Of a stretch of DNA of 22,735 bases, positions 8,869 through 17,363 are shown one piece after another. Position numbers and translations under genes: made by a program. The notes under the pieces were generated by a model. That model did not search any database. It saw only the letters and a program-made list of their open reading frames with translations, and was not told the origin of the DNA. The DNA is taken from the NCBI GenBank assembly GCA_001247695.2, contig LGRX02013978.1:1-22735 (forward strand). Direction: 5' to 3'. This DNA comes from Cymbomonas tetramitiformis. Its lineage: Eukaryota > Chlorophyta > Pyramimonadophyceae > Pyramimonadales > Pyramimonadaceae. The first letter of the stretch is position 1. Each line of letters starts with the position of its first letter.

Positions 8869-9120
8869 TAACACCTAATTATATCAAATTTAAGCAGTAT
8901 GAACATTTCCTGAAGGAATTAAAGCAAAACTGCATTTAATATGTCACTGTTTACCACGTGATACTTGAGATGTACGTTACACCCCCTAGTTTTTACACGT
9001 TATTTTAGGGTGTTACAGGGTGTTACAAGTGCTCAGGTAGGCATGTGGCACGCGTGGGTGGTACGTTTATGCATAATTTGACGAATTTTCGAAAAAATGA
9101 CATTTAGAAGTGTTAGAAGG
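8869..9120. other. Non-coding, LTR-remnant-like
   Basis: GGGTGTTACA recurs twice in tandem near 9005-9024, the same word that ends the LTR-like segment at 8859. No gene is supported. Confidence 0.35.
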
Positions 9121-9830
9121 TTGGAGAAGTTTGGAGAAGGTTTGGACAAACTCAAAAAAGTAAAATTTTGACATTTCGGGTTTTGGAGTAGCCGTGCGGG
9201 GCCATTTCGTTTACTGCAAATACCAGGGAATCAAGTTGTGCACATGGAATGCTTGCGCGACACATTAATAAGTTTACAAAAGGCCATTACAAGGTTTGGG
9301 AAGGTGCAACATGATAGTAGAAGGCAGTAAAAAGTTGCATATCCAATATTTTAGGGTTTTAGGGTTGCTGGCGGGGTGGTGTGGGTGAAATATTAGTTGT
9401 GAGAGGGGGTTCGGCGTATGCGGGGTCCGCTATAAAGTGCACAATTTCGGGAAATGATGATATTACACGGTTTGATATTTTGGGAGAAGTTTGGAGAAGG
9501 TTTGGACAAACTCAAAAATATGAAATTTTGACGTTTAGGGTTTTGGAGTAGTCGTGCGGGGCCATTTTGGTCACTGCAAACAGCAGGAAATCGAATTTTG
9601 CACTTGGCATGCATGCGCGGCATATGAATGCGTCGCTACAAGGCCAATAACAAGCGGGAAATTATTTTATATGATTTAATATTTTTGGATCGAACATCGG
9701 AGAAGGTTCGTAGAAACAAAATAATGCAATATTTTGATATTTTGGGTTTTGTAGGAGCCGCGCGGGACCAATTTGTTCACTGCAAATATCAGGATGGTTG
9801 CCGTGTCATGCACACGGCCGATGTTTTGAA
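9121..9830. repeat. Diverged long repeats, 360-bp spacing
   Basis: About 165 bases starting TTGGAGAAGTTTGGAGAAGG at 9121 recur at 9481, exactly 360 bases later. A more diverged third copy starts around 9699 (spacing 206). Shared landmarks are GTTTGGACAAACTCAAAAA, a GGGTTTTGGAGTAG-like word, CGTGCGGGGCCATTT and CACTGCAAA. Between the first two copies is TTTTAGGG twice in tandem (9349-9364). Open frames crossing this region (9628-9897 plus) look accidental. Confidence 0.65.
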
Positions 9831-10045
9831 AATAAAGAGCAATTCAATATGCAAGTGCATTTCCATGCTTATATTCCAATGTTCATACACAATCTAATGT
9901 ATGAATACTTGCAAGTGACATGATTACCGTAGTGTCAGATTATTAGAGTTATGCAAAATTTGCAGCTTACTGTAGCACGAAGCACCAAGATGCGGCTCTC
10001 GGGACAGCTCAAATAGCACTTTTAGTTAGGCAAACGATTTCTAAG
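9831..10045. other. Short AT-rich spacer, no gene
   Basis: Nothing recognisable is seen between the repeat block and the stop codon of the Gln-rich ORF. Confidence 0.4.
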
Positions 10046-11037
10046 CTAGCGCCTGTCGAACAGCTCTTCCAAGGAAACACGTGAGCGTGAAGCCCCACGA
10101 GCAAGGTCCTGCAATTGATCCGCGGTCAGGGTGAAAAGCTGCTGTGCTGGTTGGGCGAGCTGCTGTGCGTGGTTGGGCGAGCACCTGCGGTTGCGCGAGC
10201 AGCTGGGGTTGCGCGAGGAGTTGCGGTGGTTGCGCGAATAGCTGGGGTTGCGCGAATAGCTGGGGTTGCGCGAGCAATTGTGGTTGCAGCTGGTAGGATT
10301 GCTGAAGCTGCGAGAGCTGCTGCTGGAGTTGGATTGCTGATTGCTGGAGTTCTTGCAGCTGTTGAAGCTGCTGAGGCTGCTGCACCGGTTGAAGCTGCTG
10401 GGGCTGCAGCATCGGTTGAAGCTGCTGGAGCTGCTGCATCTGTTGAAGCTGCGTGCTGGGGTAGCTGCACCTGTTGAAGCTGAGACTGGGGCTGCGGGAG
10501 TTGCTGCAGCTGCAGGGGCTGCTGCGGCTGTTGAAGCTGCTGGGGCGGCAGCACCTGTTGAAGCTGAGACGGGGGCTGCGGGAGTTGCTGCAGCTGCAAG
10601 GGCTGCTGCGGCTGTTGAAGCTGCTGAGGCGGCAGCACCTGCTGAAACTGCTGGGGCTGCCGCACCTGATGAACCTGAGACTGGGACTGTGGGAGTTGCT
10701 GCAGTTGCTGGGCCAGGAGGAGTTCCTCCTGCTGCTGGGCCTGCGGGACGCCCTGACGAACTGCTTCCGGACTTGATATCAGTGATGGTAGCGGGGGCAC
10801 CATCTGCACCCCTTCGGAGACACGGGCTCCACCCTCCGTCCCTTGCTCCGCCGTGGGCGTCGCCGACGCCGCAGGTGCCGGTCGCGGTTCCTCAGAGGCC
10901 GGCACTTGCGGCACGAGCGTCTCCAAACTAGCGCGCTCCAGCTCTAAGCGCCGGTCCAGTGCGCTCTGCTGTCTCTGCTCCAACGCTTCCAAACTCCGAC
11001 CAAACTCCTCTCCCTGCTTCCTACTGGCGCGTTGCAT
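10046..11037 (-). pseudogene. Gln-rich coiled-coil protein, probably gag-like, in three frames
   Basis: From the ATG at 11037 the first frame gives a charged, heptad-like N-terminus (SLEALEQRQQSALDRRLELE), a Pro/Ala linker, and long PQQLQQ/LQQLPQ repeats. Near 10440-10460 the Q-rich pattern moves to a second frame (QLLAQPQLFAQP repeats). Near 10140 the sensible C-terminus appears in the third frame (TADQLQDLARGASRSRVS, stop at 10046-10048). The protein thus needs two frameshifts. Both fall in or beside repetitive DNA, where slippage is common. No enzyme motif is present. A palindrome at 11370, related to the one beside the neighbouring gag, suggests an LTR-retroelement first ORF. A cellular Q-rich protein remains possible. 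Confidence 0.5.
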
Positions 11038-12344
11038 AACTTTGAGTCAACACTGGCCAGAAACGTCGTTTGCGACTTCCTTCAGCGAGATGAGTTGTGG
11101 CGCTATCGGAAATTGTTCTTCGAGTTACTTGTGAAAACGTAATCTTTCTTCGCGATTTGCTTCGTAATGGTTTCTTCGTGCACTTGCGCGTGCTTTACAG
11201 TCTTGGCTGCTGTGAGTTCCTAGTGAGCACGCAGTTCTTCACTCGAATGTTTGCAATGGCGTTTGTTCCTCAGCAACAAAAGTTCTTACAATTGTCAAAT
11301 GCAGCGTATGCTTTCTTCGCGCTATGATCTGTGATGGAAAATTTCGGCTCGCCATGGGAGGGCTCCTACTGTGGCACAGTGTGCCACAAATAAAGTAGCC
11401 CAGAGCTATCTTTCGTCTTGCGTTCGCTCTGCGCCTGGGACTCGCAAATTACCTTTACAAATTATGGCAATTTTTGCGGGTGCTGCTTAAATTCGAGTTT
11501 GGGAATGGTCGAAATTGTGCTTCTGGCCGCTGGCCTTGTGTTCGCGCTCTGACGCGCTGGTCAACGACTCGTCGTTTTTCTTACTCGCTGGCAATTTTGC
11601 GCCGTTAAGTCTTCTCGGGAATTGTGCCAATTGGTCAGTGTTTTCCGCGGAATCTTCGTCTACTCTCTGCTCTGCGATTGGAATGTGTGCGCAAAGTTCT
11701 TCTGTGGCTCGAAATTGGCGTGATGCAGCTTCGGATTAGCGCTATTCCGCTGGCGTGCGTGTTCTTCGTCACGTGTCTTTGCAGCTGCGCGAGATTGCAC
11801 AAATTTATGCTGAGGAATTCGAAAATGTTCTTTGAATTGGCAGATGCGGCTTGCTTGCGTTGCCCTTAACGCGCTCCAGTGTTCTTGGCAGTGGCTAACC
11901 CTAAGTGGTATCGCGCTGCAGCGTTGCCTTGACTTCCGTGGGCCGATCGTTGACCAATTTTGCTCAATTTGCTTTCGTCTTGCCTCTTCAAGTTCGCTGG
12001 GAGACTTTGGTTGGGATTTGGTAGCGGCAGTTGTTTATTTGCTGTTGGGCTTGGCTTCTGCGTCTTCGCTCTTAACACTATACGCCTGTACGGCGGAAGC
12101 GCTGGCAGATTTTTCAGAATCAGATTGCTGCGTTTCTCCACCAGCTTAAGCAACGTTTTCAATGTCCTCTTCACGGCGGGCTTCTTCGCTGTACAGCAGT
12201 GATCCAAAGCGTGCACGACGAGGTCGCGTCCAGCACCACCAACATCCCATGCTCAAGATGTTCTCGCAGCCCGCAACCTCCGGTAGCCATCTGGAGTTGT
12301 GACGTGATGACGCTGTCAAACATGTCTGTCGCCGCTCAACTTGT
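11038..12344. other. 1.3-kb non-coding stretch upstream of the Gln-rich ORF
   Basis: The plus strand is pyrimidine-rich with recurring TTCTTCG-type words, and no frame has a recognisable product. A palindrome at 11370-11388 (TGTGGCACAGTGTGCCACA) is immediately followed by AATAAA. On the minus strand one frame at 12220-12030 reads as Ser/Glu/Lys-rich protein but is broken by stops. The stretch may be an LTR or leader of the Gln-rich element and ends where the chromovirus begins. Confidence 0.4.
11370..11388. repeat. Perfect palindrome, possible LTR tip
   Basis: TGTGGCACA and TGTGCCACA flank a single G. It resembles the palindrome at 8677-8699 (TGTGACACA...TGTGTCACA). Each lies a few hundred bases upstream of a minus-strand gag-like ORF. 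Confidence 0.6.
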
Positions 12345-13431
12345 GCCCTTGTATATTCACCGACTTCAAACTCATGGGTGACCACAAACCCTTGCAGTGG
12401 CTCTTCGCACCGGCTCGGGAGCGCTAAGTCGACGCCAGGCACGCTGGTATGAAGACTTGGTGGAAGTGGGCGTGCACCAAATGGAGCACGTACCTGGCCG
12501 ATGCCTAGTAGTTCCGGACGCCCAATCCAGACGACCAGACTACAAGCAGTCATCCGCCAGGGAGGGGCTCAAGGAGAAGGGCGTGGTCGACCGGGATACG
12601 GACGAGCCTCGTCAGAGTGTGCCAAGGGAGCCGGCTGAGAGCTCAACCCCCGCCGATCCCACCTCAGTATTCGGTGCAATCGACGAGGACGACACCGACG
12701 AAGAGCCGTCCGAGGAGCCCGCTAAAGTCAAGATCCTGGAAGACCCCATCTCGGTGCTCGACTCCACGTTTGATTACTCCGACTCTGAAGACGAGTCTGT
12801 ACCTCCGGTCAGCCCTCCGTTGGTCGTTGGGGAGCTCACTCATCTGAATGGGCTCACCTGGGTGGAAACCCCCGACCTGTGGGAAGACGCAGCTGAGACG
12901 TTGCACACCGCGGAGCGCGCCTTGCATGAAGCCACCCTTGCGGGCGTCACTACTCGCTCTCGCTCGCAACCGGAGCGAGCCCCCTCTCCAGCCCCCTCAA
13001 CTCCCCTTAGTCCTTCCCCTCCCAGCAAACAAAGTTCCCCTCCCGCGTCAAGCTCCCACTACGATAACGTGGTAGACCGGCAGGACTGGAAACTGGTAAA
13101 GGAGAAGTTCGAAGAGATCTCAGCGCAGTACGGCCCGTTCGACGTGGACGCGTGTTGTGACTCCATGGGCGTCAACCGCCAGGTGGACACCTATTGGACG
13201 GAGTGCCTCAAGCAGCAATGGCGGGGAAAGCACGTCTGGTGCAACCACCCCTACACCAAGGATAGCAACCTCATTGAGAGGATCCTACGCCACTTTATGG
13301 CTGAGTGGCGCGCCGACCCAGAAAACACGTCGGCGATGTTCCTACTGCCGGACTATGCCCAAGTACGGCCTGCACGTGGTCAAGGTGTTCGACCTCAAGG
13401 ATGCCAAGGGTCACCCTACATGCTTGTTTGA
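12345..13431 (+). pseudogene. pol part 1: RNase H tail, acidic linker, Dam-like methyltransferase domain
   Basis: RNase H residues GDHKPLQWLFAPARER appear in one frame and stop at a TAA near 12425. LSRRQARWYEDL and PGRCLVVPDAQSRR continue in the next frame, consistent with a single missing base near 12424. A linker rich in Asp/Glu, then Pro/Ser, spans about 12550-13080. The Dam-like domain follows (13084-13357): FDVDACC, then WCNHPY at 13237-13254, then FLLPDY. In the phage-type N6-adenine methyltransferase family (Pfam Dam) the matching motif is usually CNPPY, so a His replaces one Pro and activity is doubtful. The frame then runs out of register near 13355; the rest of the domain (VVKVFDLKDA to RWPVLLVWA) is in the frame of the next feature. 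The open frame itself runs 12397-13431 with no ATG start. Confidence 0.75.
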
Positions 13432-16312
13432 GTCACCAGATGGAGGCCGACCAGCGCTGCGGTGGCCCGTGCTGCTGGTGTGGGCGCCAGCGGCCAGCCG
13501 GACTCGGCCTCGAGCGAAGAGTGCCCGTGCGCCCGCCGCTCAAGGTGCAAGCGAGCCTATGGTCACGTCAGGGCCAGCGGCCAAGGCACGCGCAACCAAA
13601 GGACCACTGAAGGCATGCCAGTTCGTGAAAGCACTACGCGCGGAGTACGAACGTAGCCCTTACCTCACGATGTTAAAGGAAGAGCTTTTAGCCGCCCCGC
13701 ACCAGCGCACGGACACCTTCCGTATGGTTGACGACATGATCTGGCGCATCGCGGAGGGACGCTACCAGCTGGTGTTGTCGTCCGACTCTCCCCTTCGGGA
13801 GATAGTCATGCGTGAAGCGCACGAGTCTCCCGCGGCGGGACACACCGGGCGAGATAAGACTCTCGCTCGGATAGTGCGGCGGTTCTGGTGGCCCCGCATG
13901 AACAAAGACGTCACCGACTGGACCCGCTCGTGCTTGATATGCCAGCAGACCCGCCCGAGGAACAGCTATCCGGATGGCCAGCTGAACCCCTTCCAAGTCC
14001 CGGTCAGGCTGTGGCAGGTGGTGAGCATTGACTTCGTCACAGGTCTGCCGCGCACGGAGCGGGGCTACGACGCCTTCGCCACGTTCACGGACAAGTTGTC
14101 CAAGATGGTGCACGTGGTCCCCATGCTGTACTCTGACAGTTCCGCTGAGCAAGTGGCACGAATGTACTTCGACCATGTTTGGCGACTGCACGGTGCTTCC
14201 ATGAAGATCGTTTGTGACAGGGACTCTCGCTTCCGTGACGCCTTTCATATGGAGTTGCATCGCCTTATGGGGGTGCAGGTGGCCTCCACTACGCCGTACC
14301 ACCCACAAGGGGGCGGTCAAGCGGAGCACACAAACCACACGGTGGAGCGCATGTTGCGCGCCTACGTTGACGCAAACCAGTCAGACTGGGATTTGTGGTG
14401 CACCCCGGTGGAGTACGCCATTAACGACTCCAGGTCCGCGGTTACTGGATTCACACCCTTCGAGCTTTGCTATGGGCATGCCCCAGCGTCGCAGCTCGAC
14501 TTCTTCGTAGAAGCCGCGTTGGCCTCTCGTAGGGGCCGCGCCAAGGGGGGGAGAGGGGACGTCGTGAAGAAAGGCACGGCCCACGGGACCGCCCGGCAGT
14601 TTGTTCAGCAGTTGCAGACTGCTCGCGATAGGTTGTTGGTAGCTCAGCAGCAGCAAGTGGCCCAGTATGACGCTCGCCATCGCGCTCGCCGGTACGCAAT
14701 AGGTGACATGGTGTGGGTGGACGCCACGCATCTCACCCAGCCCGGGGATCGGGGCCTACACAAGAAGTTGCTGGAGAAGCGCCTGGGCCCGATGGAGGTG
14801 CTGGAGGCCTTCCACAGCGACCGGCAGATGGAGCTCGCCCCCGAGGACCGAGGGGCCCCCGCGGCTTACCGCCTGAAGCTACCACCACAGTGGAAGGTGC
14901 ACGACGTCTTCACCGTGGATAGACTCACCCCAGTGGAGTCGGGCCAGGACAAGTTCGCGGACAGGAGTGCGGAGATTCCGCCTCCCCCTGTGGACGTGAG
15001 CGGTCGTAAGGAGATGGCGGTGGAGTGCATTGAGAGGTCACGCACGAGGAGACGTAGCGGGCGGACATGGACGGAGTACATGGTCAAATGGGTAGGTATG
15101 CCGCGCTCCGAGAATGAATGGAAAACTCGCGAGGACCTCGAGTTCGATGGAGTTGGCCGAAAGGGGATACCTAACCGCGCTCTTCAGGAGTTCGAGAAGG
15201 TCGAGGCCAAGAGGCAAGAACGTGAAAAGAGTAGAGTCACTCGCAAACGCGAGGAGTCAGCAGGAGCGATATGGTTGACGGATCCTGAAGAGTTACAGGC
15301 GGACGGAATGGCGTGGATCCCGGAAGAACGAGCCGACGACGAGGTGGGCACATTCGCGACGGTGTCGTCCACTAGTTTCATGCCATCCCAAGGACCTGGT
15401 CGAGGAGCGGCACGCCTACAGCCGTCTCGACGCCCAATACGGATCTTGGTGTTGTTTTGTGGCACAGGCTCCGTCGAACGACAGTTCAGCAAGCAGTTTC
15501 CTGGGTGTGAGGTAGTCTCGGTGGACATCCAGAACCGATGGAAGCCCACTCACTGCGAAAACATCCTGCACTGGGACTATCGGCAGTTCTCGCCCAAGCA
15601 CTTTGACGTCATTTGGGCGAGCCCTCCATGCACGGAGTATAGCCAAGCCAAAACGGTAGGGATACGAAACTTGCGTGGTGCTGACAGGCAAGTGCGGAGA
15701 ACGCTGGAGATCATCAAGTACCTCCAGCCGAGCTTCTACTTCATCGAGAACCCGCGTGGCCGAGCTCCTCATTGGTTACACACTCGCCGATGCATGCAAG
15801 GGTTGCCACCTCCGCATCTGGCTACATATTGTAAGTATGGTATGCCCTACAAGAAACCCACCCACTTCTGGACCAACGCGCCTATCACCACCCTGAAGTC
15901 TTGCGACCCCGAAAACCCCTGCGACTTCAAACGCCGTTATGGGCGGCACGAGAAGATGGCGCAGAGCGGCTCCGCCAGCAGAGAGTCGGGCGACCCTAGA
16001 CCAGGCATGGGAGCTGGATGGCACGTGTATGGCATCCCCGCAGCCTTGCTTAAACAATTATTCAGCTCTCTACCGGTGGAACAACCCGTGGGGGCAATCG
16101 CAGCGGTGTGTGAATACCTAGCGGAGCTACTTTGGAGAGATGAAAATGAGACAGATCTCAACGATGAAAGAGTCTGCGCTAATCCGGAAGAAGTTGACGA
16201 GGAGCCGGTGACCTTGATGCCGGAGTACAGCCCTACGCCACCACCAGTGATGTCCGACGACAGCGAGTGGGACACCATGGGCTCCGAATCAGCCAAACGA
16301 CTGTGCATCTAA
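13358..16312 (+). CDS. pol part 2: integrase, chromodomain and C5-cytosine DNA methyltransferase
   Basis: About 980 uninterrupted codons; the frame is open from 13157, but sense begins near 13358 and no ATG defines a start because this was part of a polyprotein. After the Dam-domain end comes the integrase zinc-binding domain (His at 13820 and 13841, CLIC at 13931-13942). The catalytic triad follows: D in SIDFVTGLP (14030), D in CDRDSRF (14216), E in HPQGGGQAEHTNHT (14324), with 35 residues between the second and third. A GPY/F-like region (LGPMEV to FTVDRLTPV) precedes a chromodomain at about 15014-15202 (EYMVKWVGMPRSENEW), which in chromoviruses guides insertion to chromatin. The C-terminal domain (15434-16081) is a C5-cytosine methyltransferase: LFCGTGS (SAM binding), WASPPCTEYSQAKT (catalytic Cys), FIENPRG, KPTHFWTN and a C-terminal VYGIPAALLKQLF. 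An acidic tail ends at TAA 16310. Confidence 0.88.
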   Translation, partial: PKYGLHVVKVFDLKDAKGHPTCLFESPDGGRPALRWPVLLVWAPAASRTRPRAKSARAPAAQGASEPMVTSGPAAKARATKGPLKACQFVKALRAEYERSPYLTMLKEELLAAPHQRTDTFRMVDDMIWRIAEGRYQLVLSSDSPLREIVMREAHESPAAGHTGRDKTLARIVRRFWWPRMNKDVTDWTRSCLICQQTRPRNSYPDGQLNPFQVPVRLWQVVSIDFVTGLPRTERGYDAFATFTDKLSKMVHVVPMLYSDSSAEQVARMYFDHVWRLHGASMKIVCDRDSRFRDAFHMELHRLMGVQVASTTPYHPQGGGQAEHTNHTVERMLRAYVDANQSDWDLWCTPVEYAINDSRSAVTGFTPFELCYGHAPASQLDFFVEAALASRRGRAKGGRGDVVKKGTAHGTARQFVQQLQTARDRLLVAQQQQVAQYDARHRARRYAIGDMVWVDATHLTQPGDRGLHKKLLEKRLGPMEVLEAFHSDRQMELAPEDRGAPAAYRLKLPPQWKVHDVFTVDRLTPVESGQDKFADRSAEIPPPPVDVSGRKEMAVECIERSRTRRRSGRTWTEYMVKWVGMPRSENEWKTREDLEFDGVGRKGIPNRALQEFEKVEAKRQEREKSRVTRKREESAGAIWLTDPEELQADGMAWIPEERADDEVGTFATVSSTSFMPSQGPGRGAARLQPSRRPIRILVLFCGTGSVERQFSKQFPGCEVVSVDIQNRWKPTHCENILHWDYRQFSPKHFDVIWASPPCTEYSQAKTVGIRNLRGADRQVRRTLEIIKYLQPSFYFIENPRGRAPHWLHTRRCMQGLPPPHLATYCKYGMPYKKPTHFWTNAPITTLKSCDPENPCDFKRRYGRHEKMAQSGSASRESGDPRPGMGAGWHVYGIPAALLKQLFSSLPVEQPVGAIAAVCEYLAELLWRDENETDLNDERVCANPEEVDEEPVTLMPEYSPTPPPVMSDDSEWDTMGSESAKRLCI

Positions 16313-16337
16313 GCACAAGCGAGGACGCTTCCCACCT

Positions 16338-16352
16338 GAAGGGGGGGGGAGT
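16338..16352 (+). other. Polypurine tract
   Basis: GAAGGGGGGGGGAG precedes the 3' LTR by one or two bases. In LTR retrotransposons this tract primes plus-strand DNA synthesis. Its position right after the pol stop and right before a TG start supports both calls. Confidence 0.8.
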
Positions 16353-16861
16353 TGTGCTAGGACAACACACGGTGTCATGCGCGGATGACTCAGCAATGTC
16401 ATACATGCCGGAAGTGTCATACGCGCCTTACAGCATTAGCGCCCGAGACCCCTGTTGAGGAAGAGACCCCCCTTATATGGGAGTACACAGTACCACTGTA
16501 CTGTGTAATAATGTGACATGTAGAATACTGGCACATCATACCGCATGATAATGTAGTACAAGCATATGATAGGTTGATGAGACTTGGCCATGCTGACTAG
16601 GATTACCTCAGAGAGCTGAGTGAATAAGTAATGGCCAAGGCCAAAGAAACAGTTGAGATTTCTAGAGTAAAAACAGCCGCATGGCAAAAGTCAAATATAA
16701 TACCTAATTCTTACATGCAAATATATGTAGTAAGTCTAGACATAGCAGTCCTATGTCTAAAGAGCTGACCTAGCAGTACCTAGGCAGTTAGTCATTATAT
16801 GCAGTCCATATAAGACTCTCATCAGTAGTTACAGTGCCTTGTGAGGAGCAGTCCTCCCACA
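16353..16861 (+). repeat. 3' LTR of the chromovirus element (~509 bp)
   Basis: The proposed LTR begins TGTGCTAGGAC and ends GTCCTCCCACA; the ends form an imperfect inverted repeat with TG and CA termini. It starts directly after the polypurine tract. Inside are a perfect 9-bp hairpin (16485-16506, ACACAGTAC / GTACTGTGT), several TGTCAT words near the start, and a TATATAA-like word near 16807. With no 5' LTR in view the boundaries rest on the ends alone. Confidence 0.65.
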
Positions 16862-16897
16862 AAACGACACATTTGTGAAACTAGCGCTTTTAACAAA

Positions 16898-17363
16898 AAA
16901 TTCCATCCGCTCCATAGGGGTTAAGTATGGGTGAAATTTCCTTAAGTATGGAAAACATTTACAATTGAGTGTTTTTTTTTGGGTGTTTTTTTCGGGCATT
17001 TCCCCTCAAAACCGATATATTCGCCGGGATATATGTGTGCTACTGGTTGGGAATGGGTTAATATTACTTATTCTCAAGGTTTCATGACGATAGTCACCCT
17101 CGTAGATCAAAATGCAAGTTGTGATAGGGGATTGAAGAAATTTTACATGCCCAAAAAACACCAAATTTCGGCTTGGATATGTCATAAATCCGCATATATT
17201 CACGATATGGATGCGTATTATGATGCTCCTAAGCTTATATCATGGCCATACAAAGCATACATGATACCGTGGATGCACATGGAGGTCGCAACCGACCACA
17301 CCGAGTACATTCTCGAAAACACCATTTTTTGCATGAAATTCCAACCGCCGTTTAGGGGTTAAG
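16898..17363. repeat. 438-bp-spaced direct repeat ending in a shared stop
   Basis: Twenty-eight bases at 16898-16925 and 17336-17363 match at about 23 positions. Both can be read as KF-x-P-x-x-RG followed by TAA. A shorter repeat, TTAAGTATGG, occurs at 16921 and 16951. This may be a tandemly duplicated element of which only the tail of the first unit remains beside the LTR. Confidence 0.55.
17033..17362 (+). CDS. Hypothetical ORF, no recognised family
   Basis: From the ATG at 17033 the frame gives 109 residues, rich in Trp, Tyr, Met and Ile (ATGWEWVNITYSQGF), ending KFQPPFRG and TAA. The frame is open upstream to at least 16979. I recognise no domain. A frame this long without stops in AT-rich sequence, and the same C-terminal residues in the upstream partial repeat, are weak support for coding. 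Absence of a signal peptide, membrane segment or known motif leaves the role unknown; a chance frame inside a repeat is a fair alternative. Confidence 0.3.
   Translation: MCATGWEWVNITYSQGFMTIVTLVDQNASCDRGLKKFYMPKKHQISAWICHKSAYIHDMDAYYDAPKLISWPYKAYMIPWMHMEVATDHTEYILENTIFCMKFQPPFRG

Larger units (their letters stand above)
12345..16861 (+). mobile_element. 5'-truncated Ty3/gypsy chromovirus-type retrotransposon with two methyltransferase modules
   Basis: The retained order is RNase H tail, linker, Dam-like domain, integrase, chromodomain, C5-cytosine methyltransferase, polypurine tract, 3' LTR. Gag, protease, reverse transcriptase and 5' LTR are absent; the first recognisable residues are around GDHKPLQWLF near 12378. 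RNase H before integrase and a chromodomain after it place the element in Ty3/gypsy. Loss of the 5' part fits incomplete reverse transcription or a later deletion. The 5' flank cannot be compared with the 3' flank, so no target duplication can be shown. Confidence 0.85.

Noticed and set aside
9628..9897. 89-codon plus-strand frame
   Set aside because: It spans the junction of diverged non-coding repeats and has no recognisable feature.
10115..10931. Long plus-strand open frames rich in Ala, Val, Leu and Gly
   Set aside because: They are antisense readings of the CAG/CTG-type repeats that encode the Gln-rich protein on the minus strand.
11866..12216. Lys-rich 116-codon minus-strand frame
   Set aside because: No family resemblance, and another frame on the same strand reads as more protein-like but is broken by stops; treated as non-coding.
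13688..14338. 216-codon minus-strand open frame
   Set aside because: It lies antisense to the integrase core, whose plus-strand motifs are unmistakable; it is a GC-rich shadow.
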